A stretch of DNA of 64,000 bases. Origin: Paralvinella palmiformis. Lineage: Eukaryota > Annelida > Polychaeta > Terebellida > Alvinellidae. Numbering within the stretch: the first letter of the stretch is position 1; each line of letters opens with the position of its first letter. The notes under the pieces were generated by a model. That model did no database searches, was not told the origin of the DNA, and saw nothing but the letters and a program-made list of their open reading frames with translations. The position numbers and the translations under genes were made by a program. Positions 1 through 11,230 of this stretch are shown here, in pieces. The DNA is taken from NCBI GenBank assembly GCA_025642065.1, contig JAODUP010000311.1:264001-328000 (forward strand), read 5' to 3'.

Positions 1-148
1 CCCCATCACTATTATATTTTGGGATAACGGTTCTAAGTCTGTGTAGAGGGATCAGTGTAGCTTATAGGACGCGTTTTTGCCAGATTCCCCTGATATTATA
101 ACATTATTGTAAGTGTTGTGCGCATTAACGATCTCCCAATCACATCAG

Positions 149-603
149 CAGAAAATGGGTCATGATTAACGCCAAATATTTATCATCCGATAGTTTCCTG
201 ACCTGAAATAATGCCAAAATCTACTGCTGTAGCCATTTCAAATGTCATATTTATAAATATTTACTGATTATAAGAACCGTGCTTGAAGGATGGGAGAGAT
301 TTTGGTGGGCTCGTGATTTTAACTGGTAAATGTCCATTTTGCATCAAATACTCTCTCCTGATTAGCCAGTTATCTTTGTTTACAGTAAATAAAAGCACAT
401 GGTCTTGTTTATATGGTAGATTGTTCTGTCCCTCTCCTATATATTTGTTTGATCACTGATTTTTTGGCAATTTATGTTAATATTATAATATAAATATGGA
501 TTTCTTATGTCATATTAACTGTATTCATACTTTACTGAAGGAATTATATGCAGTTTTTGCTAATTTAATAATTGTGTTTCTACTTTGATCCTCTGTTCAT
601 CCA
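149..603 (+). repeat. Dispersed repeat A, copy 1
   Basis: Matches 32645-33102 along its length on the same strand, for example CATATTTATAAATATTTACT and GAAGGAATTATATGCAGTTT. No coding capacity. Class unknown. Confidence 0.8.
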
Positions 604-1039
604 CTGCTGAGTGTGAGGCAGTTATCCTCTATGAATAGCGTTAAAACTTTGTTGGGGAACCCCCTTGGCCAGGAAAATCTACATGATTTGATGCTTATTG
701 CATTTGATGGCCTGCTACCCAAAGAATTTCTTCCAGACCTATTGATAAGTATCTGGTAATGGTGAATGGGCACACTTTGACTATGAGTTAGCTATAAATA
801 TGTGGAAGGAGAAGAAAGCCCATAGAATTTATAAAAAACAAGTCTCGTCAATAACATTTTGAAGCATTTCTGTAGTCTTTTTTTTTCAAGTTACAGATAT
901 ATGCATACATTTAATTATGCTTACACTGTAAAACTATGTATAAATACTTCAAATAGGATGCAAATGTCATCATTTTCAGTTCAAAGTTCCATTTGTACAC
1001 CTAAATGGTTTTCATGCCAAGTGCCCATGTTACATTAAA

Positions 1040-1438
1040 ATGCTCCACATTTTTAAAACCTAAGGGTGAAACAATCATCTTCATCTTGTAATGGTTCTTC
1101 TGGCTCAAACTGATATGGTTGTGTGTCATTCATGGCGTAATTTTAACAAGAGTATTGGGTTTTGTTCTGGAATTATTCCTGGCTAACACTTGTTTACATC
1201 CTTTTGTACCTGCTCTACAGACCTCCGATCAAACTGCTGGGTTCAAGAGACATCATTATTCATGAACTTCTGATCTCTGTCTAGCTTCAAAAGGGGAGCT
1301 CCCACAGGCCATCAAAAGTCAATTAATCAGCACTTTAAACTGGATTATTTAATATGTGGGTGATCGTTTTCACATTTTGACATCATTTATGATATTTGTG
1401 AACATAGCTGTATTAGTCTTGAATAGTTCTTTTAAACA
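1040..1438 (-). mobile_element. Repeat B copy 1, carrying the start of a QPYQFEP reading frame
   Basis: Inverted relative to 11236-11720. On the minus strand a frame opens at 1133 with MNDTQPYQFEPEEPLQDEDD and stops soon after. The upstream ~300 bases match the other copy. Confidence 0.7.
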
Positions 1439-1499
1439 CAAAATATATTCTGCATGTTTATACAATATACTGTCTGACTCCATTATAATGTGGTCCTGC

Positions 1500-2005
1500 T
1501 TAGCTAGGGTTGTTGTCCTCAGTTTTCTCATTCTGTCTCACTCCTTAAATCTCTTCATTGGCTCCCTGTTCACTCTCGCATCATTATCAAACTCTGTGCT
1601 ATTCCCTATAAAACTCTTTCTTCTGGAGAATCTTCATGTCTATTTTCCATGCTTTCTTTATCACCCAAGCCCAGAGAGCTCTGTTCATCTGGTTTTCAAT
1701 TGTTGTCCGTTCCCAGGGATAAAACTTGTGCTGTGACTCATACTTTTTCAGTTGCACCCTGCTCTTTGGAATTCACTCCCTGTTAAGTCTTCAAATAGCA
1801 TAGTTTCTTTCTGTCACCATTTGAAAACTTACCTCTTCAGACTCGCTTATCCTTCCTAAGTTTCCCTGCCATCTGATCATTTGTTGATGAACTTTGCATT
1901 GTACCTGGACTATGAATTTGCCCAACCCCTGTACTAGGTGTGCCACTGAGCTCGATTCTATTCAAGGGTATTGGCACAATAGAAGTTTTGTAATTATTAT
2001 TATAC
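1500..2005 (+). mobile_element. L2/CR1-like LINE 3' fragment
   Basis: In mixed frames the + strand reads LHWLPVHSRI, KTLSSGESS, VAPCSLEF and ENLPLQTRL, the usual C-terminal block of L2-type reverse transcriptase proteins. A 3'UTR follows, ending in GGCACAATAGAAGTTTTGTA plus a TAA-rich tail. The 3' end matches 40188-40317. Confidence 0.72.
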
Positions 2006-2009
2006 CATG

Positions 2010-2590
2010 GAAGTGGATGTAAAATGGGGAATGTGACTAGAGATGTTAGGTTTCTGCTGATTTTCCTCAATAAGTCAGCTGAAAATATTTCTATATCGTA
2101 GGTTCTTTACCAATAACATAAATTCAAGTATCAACACTTGTGTTTTCACAACTCACAGTAGTCACCAGTTATTCAGTTTGTCAAGTAGATGATCTAAGCT
2201 AAAGAAGTAAATATTTAATGGGAGCTGAATTGCAAAATAAAACAAATGCACATTGATGTTCATGTGGTTAAAAACCTAGTTACCAACATAGATAGGAAAT
2301 GCACTTGCCCAACAAATTTTCACTTGATCCAAAATTATCATTTATTTTTAATCTGCTATATTTCACCTGCCTACATATAAACATGTATTTGCAATAAAAA
2401 TTGATTGTTTGATTAAAAAAATGTTTATTCAGTGAAGCCCAATGCTGCTTTGCTGAGTTACCCATAGCCATTTTCACTCTCAGTATAAAAATAAAATTTT
2501 AAATTACCAAGAATGCGTAGCCAGTAAACTTCAATGAATACAGCTTTTAATCGGCAACACCATTTAAATAGGTGGTATGTAGTCTTAAGC
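2010..2590. other. Intergenic, nothing recognised
   Basis: AT-rich; the short antisense open frame at 2280-2477 has no protein-like pattern. Confidence 0.5.
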
Positions 2591-2594
2591 CGAG

Positions 2595-2942
2595 ATTCCA
2601 TATATGCGGTTGAGTCTATGCATTATGCGAATCTGACAGAAAATGGAAACTGTACACGTACGAGCGTGATACCACATGCATGACTGCATATGTGATTTCC
2701 GAATGTGACAAAACAGACCGATGTAGCGATTGGTGTGAATTTGACGGTTGAATATATATTTTTACAACCCGGTTGTAACATTCTGGAGTCAACCGTCCAA
2801 TTCGAGTATCCAGGCAGGTTTTCCCAAGAAAAATAAGTCACAAAGTGAGAGGGGTGTCTGAAACAAATGGATACCACAATGTCGTATATGGAATCTTTTT
2901 ATGCGAATCTGACAGAGAATGGAAAACATACGAGCATGATTC
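2595..2942. repeat. Small repeat unit with direct and inverted ends
   Basis: A ~45 bp direct repeat (TTATGCGAATCTGACAG...) lies at 2622-2668 and 2898-2941. GATTCCATATA at 2595 is inverted at 2883-2895. An internal 9-bp inverted pair (GACGGTTGA) lies near 2742 and 2789. The open frame over it has no recognisable product. Confidence 0.5.
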
Positions 2943-3129
2943 TGTAGATCTTACGGTGCATTTTGTTAGGAAACTGTTGGCATTGTGATAATTTATCATT
3001 ATTAACTGGATTAAAAAGATTGTATTGTGTCATCTACTTGAAAATACAACAAAGAAATGAATAATAAATTCTCCTATTGTCAAATGATGTGAGAAAGTGC
3101 CTGGCAAAAAGTCATATTGTATCATCCCC

Positions 3130-3400
3130 CTCCACCAGACATGGGGTCAATTCCATTTTATCAATTCCACTCAATTCCATTTGGGCAATTCCACATCAAA
3201 TTTATCAATTCCAATTTAAAAAAAATTCAATCCCAATTCCATTTTTACCTAATAATGTTTACCATGAGTAGGTACTCTGAGTACTTACTTGGAATACCTA
3301 CTCCGAACAGTTTATATTCCAGGTAGGATTGTCATGGAAGAAATATTTCTTTTTTTAATTATCAATTCCTGAATTGAATTGACATGTCAATGAACCCCCT
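3130..3400 (+). mobile_element. TCAATTCCA MITE-like element, copy 1
   Basis: Starts CCACCAGACATGGGGTCAAT, followed by several TCAATTCCA units. It contains GTAGGATTGTCATGGAAGAA and ends in sequence inverted to its start. It lies upstream of RNF19 exon 1. Confidence 0.72.
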
Positions 3401-3744
3401 AATAAAAGTGTGTTATAACTGACCCAAACTGTAATAATATATATTAATTGTTTACGTCAATTGATCAAATATCCTAACTAGTTTATAATAAATATTTTAT
3501 TGTAAAACAAAAAAGCCTTACCAGTAATAAATATTTTATTTTTTCATAAAGACACTTCAGAGTTTAAGTTGACGGCACATTGGCCATTCTCATGTTTTCC
3601 GTATGTGTATAGTCAAGAAGAACCCATTAGACAAATCAGAATTATAAATTGCATTCGAAGTAGAAAACTTAACATTTATTTGAACGAAAAGAGTTAAAAA
3701 TCCCCTATATGAATGTAACTTTTGTTTTCAGATTGGCGTCAACA

Positions 3745-4316
3745 ATGAGTCGAAACATTAGGAGGGGAGATTCGTTCTCTTTCTCTTCTTCTTCTGGTGT
3801 GTCCAGACATTCCTCAGACAGATCCCACAAGCCACCAAGGTTTTCTCTGAGACAGATCTTCTGTCGTCGTCCTTCATCTGCCAGATCCATGGCTAGAGCT
3901 GTCCAATCACAGACCGAGATTGAAAGCCAATCAGTCTCTAGTTTGCAGGCATCCTTCAGTGATAAAGAAGGATCGGGTAAATCAACAGCTGAAGATAGCC
4001 ATGTAGTGTATAAGAAGTCCAAAGATGGAATGGAGTGCCCAGTCTGCTTGACATTTCAGCCAAAAGAAAACTTCCCAGTTATTATGACCTGTCATCACAG
4101 GTCGTGTCGTGATTGTCTAAGAAAGTACCTGAGAATTGAAATAGCGGAGAGTCGTGTGAATATTGCCTGTCCAGAATGCAATGAAAAATTTCACCCCAAT
4201 GATATAAAGATGATCCTTGATGACAGTGAGATTTTACTTAAATATGAAGAATTTATGATAAGGCGGGTGCTAGTTCTGGACCCAGACACTAGGTGGTGTC
4301 CTGCACCAGACTGTGG
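3745..4316 (+). CDS. RNF19A: RNF19 exon 1: N-terminus, RING1, start of IBR
   Basis: Codes residues 1-190 plus two bases of Gly191. An acceptor (TTTTCAG) ends at 3731, so 3732-3744 is probably 5'UTR. An in-frame ATG at 3709 would lie in the intron polypyrimidine tract and is rejected. RING1 runs from CPVC (Cys98/Cys101) to CPEC (Cys142/Cys145); CPAPDC opens the IBR. The donor GTAAG starts at 4317. Confidence 0.93.
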
Positions 4317-7300
4317 GTAAGTTTTGTTGTTGTTATACAGATAATATTAGTAAATGTGTTAGCAGAGAATAACAGTAAGGCTAGTAATTTTGGCAGGACA
4401 TATAGTGTTTAAGAATGATTAGCATTCAACTGAGCAGTGTATCTTACTGTTTTGTGGCCATTTTTATGCATATAGTAGAGTATGTGGGCTGAGTGACATC
4501 CAGGGTAATGAAGTGAAGTTTAGGCTGAAACTCCCTTTAAACATAGCTTGGCTGAGGTTTGACTTTGAACCCGAGTGATACTGGTCTGTGCCTAATTGTG
4601 GAGCAGTATATCTGAATAAAAACTATTACAATTTTATCTTTATAACTCTGCATAGGTAAGTGCCATTATTATCTATGATGTTTCATGATGGGTTCAGTTG
4701 GGTACAATAGTTAAGCACTGCACTACAAGCCTCCTATGTTGCAGGTTTAAATTTGACTTAATTTCTTAGGAGTTTCCCCTCAGCGGCTATATGTCCCAGG
4801 TAGGACCAATTATATAACTTAACAACGAGTTGAATCTGAAACTTTATTAAAATTATTCTTGTAGAGTAGTATTGCAATTTTAGTGTTGTTGACAAAATTT
4901 ATTTAAAAATTTGTAAAAAGTTGCTTGTTGGAAAATTGGAGAACTCATGTTTGCAACTAGATATGGGATAAGAACTTATCCATTTTCAGCCATGAATTAA
5001 ATGGCTTTAAATAATTATGTTGGTCATAAATGTCAGAATCTAGTGCAAAGTTTTGTTTTATTTACTTCCTGCTGTTGAAATGATTGTAGATAGGTATGAA
5101 TCCATCACAGGTTTAGGTTTTAGAAATGGCCTCCTATATTCACAAGCATGTCATAAGAGGTTTTGGAATTATGTTTGTTTTGTGTCAGTCTATTATTAAG
5201 CCCTGATCATGAAGCATACAGCAATTAATATATTTTCTTGGGGATATATGTAGAATACTTTACTCTGAATAACACTTGTTCATTAATAAACAAGATGTCA
5301 TACCATATAGGTTTTACAGTTGTATGGATACCAGAGATGATACTATTGTAAATATTAATTTAGCACCACCTTGATACTTATGCATTAAAATTTTCACATT
5401 TTTCTCTTAATTAGGTATGCTGTCATAGCTAGTGGCTGTGCAAGTTGTCCTCGTATTAAGTGTGAGATGCCTGGATGCAATACCTACTTTTGTTATCACT
5501 GTAAGCAGTACTGGCATCCAAATCAGACCTGTGATGCAGCTCGTGCTGAACGATCATCTAACCTGCGCTCTTCTTCAATTAGCTACAGCCACGAATCTGG
5601 TTCACAAAGTAAGATCTTATCTCTGATGAACTAGTTAATAAATTTGTTTCAGTTGGGTTGTTATGATTAGATTTGTATTTAGTGAATATTCAAAAAAGAT
5701 AACACTAAGTACAATTTTGAACACCAATACTTAATGCTAAGCTAAAACAGGACTCAGGTGCTTGGGTGATACTTTTATTTCATAATGTTTTGGTTTGTGT
5801 ATTATCTTTCATACTGAATTATAAGCATAGAGAGATGAAGGTATTCCCTTCATTCAACTAACATAAAACATGTTGAATAATTTGTGCAATATGAAGAATA
5901 TACTTGGGTCATTTTATGTTTTGCTTGCTGTATAATGTTCTAAACAAAAAAACGTATTACTGTGTTTATTATAATAATGGCACAAGTTGTTAAGACAAAG
6001 AACCCCACTATCTCACAGTCATGCCCACTTGTGAGATTTCAAAAGTAATACAAAAACATTGAAAATATAAGTGCATGGATTTCAGTCATATAGGTAACAG
6101 GCGTATGGTCAATTCCATTTGGTCAACTCCACATCAAATGTTTCAATTCCATTTCCATTTTTTACCTAGTCCAATCACTGATTGGAGTAGGATTGTCATG
6201 GAAGAAATATTTCTGAATTAAAAAATTAAATGGTAAATTAAGTTGTGGATTTAATATTATTTTGTAGCAAACTTATCTTTGTAGCTAATTTATCAATTCC
6301 ATTCTTAAAAAAATTTAAAAGCAATTCCGGAATTGGAATTGACCCCATCTGGTAGGTAAATATATTTAGCTGAAAATTGAAATACTAAAATAATGCAAAA
6401 TATTTGAGTATTCCATTCTTATAACCATGCAGGGCCACAATAAATACTATTTACTGATATATAAACACAACAGTTTTCTATAACAAATGAGAATATTGAT
6501 TAAACATACTGGAACTAAAGCTGTATGATAAAATATTCTAGATTATATAGCTAAAGGTATCATTCATAAAAGGTGCCAACCTATGGAAGGAATTGTATAA
6601 TACTGACATGAAGGAACATATCTTGATTCTGTTACAATATATCTTCAGTTACTAATAATACTCGGATATGAGCTATGAATCTTATAGATTTTTCAAACGT
6701 CATAAACAAATTCTATGATGTATACCGCAGGTAAATACCCTACAGTTGTTACGTCTTTCATCAGAGCAACGGCATATCTGTCAAACTCGTGGTTATCTTC
6801 GAATACGCACTAAAATGTTCTGCCAACTTTAGGGTTCTAATGCCATTTGAATGTGTGAAATTTGGGAATAGTTAAAATATTTATCTCCCTGCCACCGTTG
6901 GTGAGCGATAAGATAACTAAATGTTGACTCGTACGCACAACTGTCATACTTCCCACTGAAGACATCATACTCTTGTTATTCTCTTAATGGCATGCTATAT
7001 GCATATCTCTATCCGCTACGGCACTATAGGAATAAATAGAGTATTAGTGAATCAAATATATGGTGCTGCAGTGCTTGGATATTGTTATTTTGGTTATTTT
7101 ACTACGTATGTTTCTTTCTCTTCGTAAAATATTTCCGTATTAATTTTCCAGATGATATTAAGCCGTGCCCACGCTGTAGTGCCTTTATTGTTAAAATGGA
7201 GGATGGTTCGTGTAATCACATGACCTGCGCTGTCTGTGGAGCTGAATTCTGTTGGTTGTGTATGAAAGAAATATCAGATCTACATTATTTAAGGTAATAA

Positions 7301-10300
7301 CTGTTAAATAGCCTGCTCTTATTTCTAGGCATATCCCAGCACAAATGACGTGCAGTTTTGTTTTGTTACAGTTGGGTTTAATATTTATTTCATTACTTAT
7401 TGTTTTAGAAAAATCTTAACTTTGGATTTTTATATTGAATCTTTAAGTGGTGATAAATGTTCAGAAAAATTATTTTTTAAAGATAATGAACTATTGACTG
7501 GCCAGTTTGCAATTGTTATTACACTGATATTGTGGTGGATCACCCAAAAACAATATGTCAGGTGGCTTAGGTGGACATATACATCTGTATCAATTTTTTT
7601 TGTTTTTTTGTTTAATGAGATGTATACACCTATATTCCATGCCTTCAAGCATCAAGTTTGCTACCAAACCATCATAACAGAAGTTTTTATTCCTGATTAA
7701 TGTTTACATGAAAGGTTTCCTGAAAGCATAACTAGAAAGAGACTGTGAAATAACTTTCCCACAAGTTGTTTATGTTCATGGATGCTTATAAATGTTCAAG
7801 TCAGTATGATGTCATATACCTAATGTAAATGGACTTGTTTCAAAGTGAAGCAAACGTTATTTTAGTATCATCATCTTTAAAGTTGTGATTTGAGTTTTTT
7901 GCTTGGACTAGGCTTGTTTGTAGATACTCTTTGGTAATATCTAATATTTGCAAGAAATATAAATAGTAATTCACGGAAGAGGTACCTTAAAGCAGGGCAA
8001 CAATAAACGACTCTTTTGTCAATGTATCTTACTTATTCACTCGCTGTCGTATTAATAGGTCTGTTTATATAATAGCTATATAAAAAATGAAATATTTCTT
8101 TCACCGCTTCTGTTGGGAGGAGACACATAAACATTTACTGACAAATAGTTACTGATTCTTTTGATTCACTTGAGGCAGTGATATTTATTAATTAAGGCTA
8201 AATTTACATTGACTTGATTTTAGTTGATCAGTTTATGATTTTGTTAGCTTATATACAATTAAACTGTTTAATGTAATGTAGAATTTAATGTGAGATTTCC
8301 AGTCAAACAATTGTAACCATTTGAGAGCAAATGTGTACAATTGTCATTTTAATTTAAACCAAGATTTACTAAATTTTATTACACAGTAACTAATGTACAC
8401 AAAAAGGCAACTTAAATATTATTCAAAGATTATATTAACTGCATCAGAATTTGTCATTGAATCGCCATTGTCACTGAATTTAAAACTATCCCGTTACAAC
8501 TGTACCTCATTAACAGTATTTCACAATTAAATTAAATAATATGAGAAATTATTTTTCAGCCCATCGGGTTGTACGTTTTGGGGAAAGAAGCCATGGAGTC
8601 GTAAGAAGAAGATACTTTGGCAGTTGGGAACATTAGTAGGAGCACCTGTTGGCATTACTTTGATAGCTGGAATTGCTGTGCCAGCAATAATTATAGGTGT
8701 ACCAGTCTGGGTGGGAAAAAGAGTAAGTTCTAAATTTTTGTTTTACCTTTTCTACAGTGTGTTTGTTTGTGTGTGTGTGTGTGTGTGTGTGTCATCTACA
8801 TAAATATTAATGCTCATATAAAATTGTGAAATTAACATATGAATGGATGCTAATCCTCAGTAGTTTTTTGTGTGTGGCATATTTATTTATCACCTGTACT
8901 ATATATCATACATGAAGCATAAATCCGCTTCACTTCTGGTGTGATGCTTACCTTTATACTTACCCTGGTTTCCTCTTTCCCTGTATGCTTCTTAAATTAT
9001 AATAATTAATACAACACATTCAGCTTATTTTAATAAATTGCAGGTTTAGTATATCGTAGTACAAGATATTAAAATAACCCAAAAATATATAATTTTAAAT
9101 CCACTAGCATTTGTACATTTAATCCTTTATAATTGTCAGTAGTTGAGTTTAAAATAAACACCACTGAATAACCCTCCCATTTTAATTCATGGAAATCAAA
9201 GCTCTGAAAATTAGTATTATTTTGCTACCTTGAAAAGCTGTTTCCTATTAGATTTCAAATATAGTTGCAAAACTTTGCTATTGTATCATACAAGTTAATT
9301 TCAAACTCTCTCTGTGTGTGTGTGTGTGTGTGAGTGAGTGTGTGAGTAAGTGTGGGGGAGGGATGCCACATGTGCAAACACACACAAGTAATATTTAATT
9401 AGTTATAAATCTACACCAGAAATTATTTGGCATCATAAATGCAGTCATTATTATATGATATTCTAGAATAATCTTTTCTTAACAGTTACTAAACATTTTT
9501 GTTACAAGGCTTTTTGTTATTAACTTATTTTGTCAATCAGTTTGTGAATCTTTTATTCTTGTGCTCTTATTTACCATAATACGTAGAATATTTTTATTAT
9601 GAGAAGAATAAATAAATCAGTAACCATTAAGTTTCATTTTCTTGTTCTTTAGTTACATTCCAGATATGACTATCTCCCTAAACATAGACGCAACTTGGTG
9701 GTTGCTGGTGGTGTGATGACATCTATCTTAGTGTCTCCCATCCTAGCAGGCTTAGCTGTAGGTGTGTATCTAGTCGAATCTTCACTCAGGAATGGTACAA
9801 TAATTTCTGTGTAACTGTATCTAATATAGCCTGAAAACTTAAACCACTCCCCACATGCATACCTCCCTCCAGCAACACCACTTCAGTGGCATCACCACCA
9901 CAGGTGGCCTGTTGCCTACTTTTTGTAAGGGGTTTTCTACTCTGTTCCCTACTGAAAAGGCTGGTTATAATGTGATTGATGTGTTTAATCATAGATATAT
10001 GGTTTTGCAGTTGTGGTTTATCAAGTTTTCAGCTGGTTTATATTAATCATACAGCGTTTGTATGAAATCTAAATGTTAATGTGCAAAATAGGTTGGATTT
10101 TCATTTGATAAGAAATTCGCTTAGGTGCCATTATTTTTATTACTTTCACTTTATTTAAACCGGAGTGAAAGCATTAAACAAATTATTTCGGTCTTTATTT
10201 AATGCGATCAACTATAGATATTTCACTAATTGTTCCACAGGTATAGGAGTGCCTATATTGTTGGCCTACGTTTATGGTGTGGTGCCAATATCTCTGTGTC

Positions 10301-11190
10301 GTAGTGGTGGATGCGGAGTTACAACAACAAACTCCGGTGGCGTCAGATTTGAATTCGATGATAACGAAAATGGTCAAGCAGGAGGCACCACACTCTCACC
10401 CGGTAATGTTGTTTCCATTTCACAGATTGAATGTTTAATGGCTGGAAATAAATAGCAAATTTAATATTACCCTTGTAGTGAATATAACTGTTTGGTGTCT
10501 GTTTTTCTTACCAGGTGGTGGTGACACACAGAGCATGGAGACCACTAGCCATAATGTGGCTAATCCAAGCATTGGTCCTAGCATTGGTGAGATGTCGATG
10601 GTAATGACTAACAGCTTGTTGAGTGCTAGTGGTAGTCATTTAGACAGGGTTGGTATACTGAGGGATGACTTGGACAGGGAGTCGGCCAGCAACAGGGCCA
10701 TTAACGGTAGTGTGTCTAGCAGTATGGTGGCCAGCATCTACCATAACAGGTATTTCATATAACAAACATAGTATGTAACATGGATAGCTTAGGTACAGCT
10801 ATTATATTGGTTTGTTAGTTGCGCAGATGAAACATTTTCGGGGGGCATTTATTTCTTTCACTTAACTTTAATTAAGTCAATTATTATCATGAATTGTATA
10901 CTTACTATAAATGATGATGGATGTAGTCAGAATTTTAAGGATTAATAATAGATGGATTGTCTTCCATTATTATTAAATTTTGAAAATGAAGTTATTTTTT
11001 ATTTTGTTGGCTTCAGCTTTCAATGTTGTGAGTGCTTATTTTTTTAATCACCATATATTACATTTGCCATCATTGAAGGTGACAACCAAATGTCTATTTA
11101 TTCTGAAATTAGATTCATCAGTGGAATTGGCTTAAACTATTTTTACATCATAATTTTTTTTGTTCAGGTGGGAATTAGCTGCATTGTATT

Positions 11191-11230
<40 letters not shown>

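Noticed and set aside
1356..1736. 126-codon open frame
   Set aside because: It crosses repeat B into a LINE fragment. The LINE similarity is in another frame.
3709..3744. An upstream in-frame ATG for RNF19
   Set aside because: It lies in the T-rich tract before a good acceptor (TTTTCAG ending at 3731), so it should be intronic.
10195..10377. Antisense open frame over RNF19 exon 6
   Set aside because: Shadow of a conserved coding exon.
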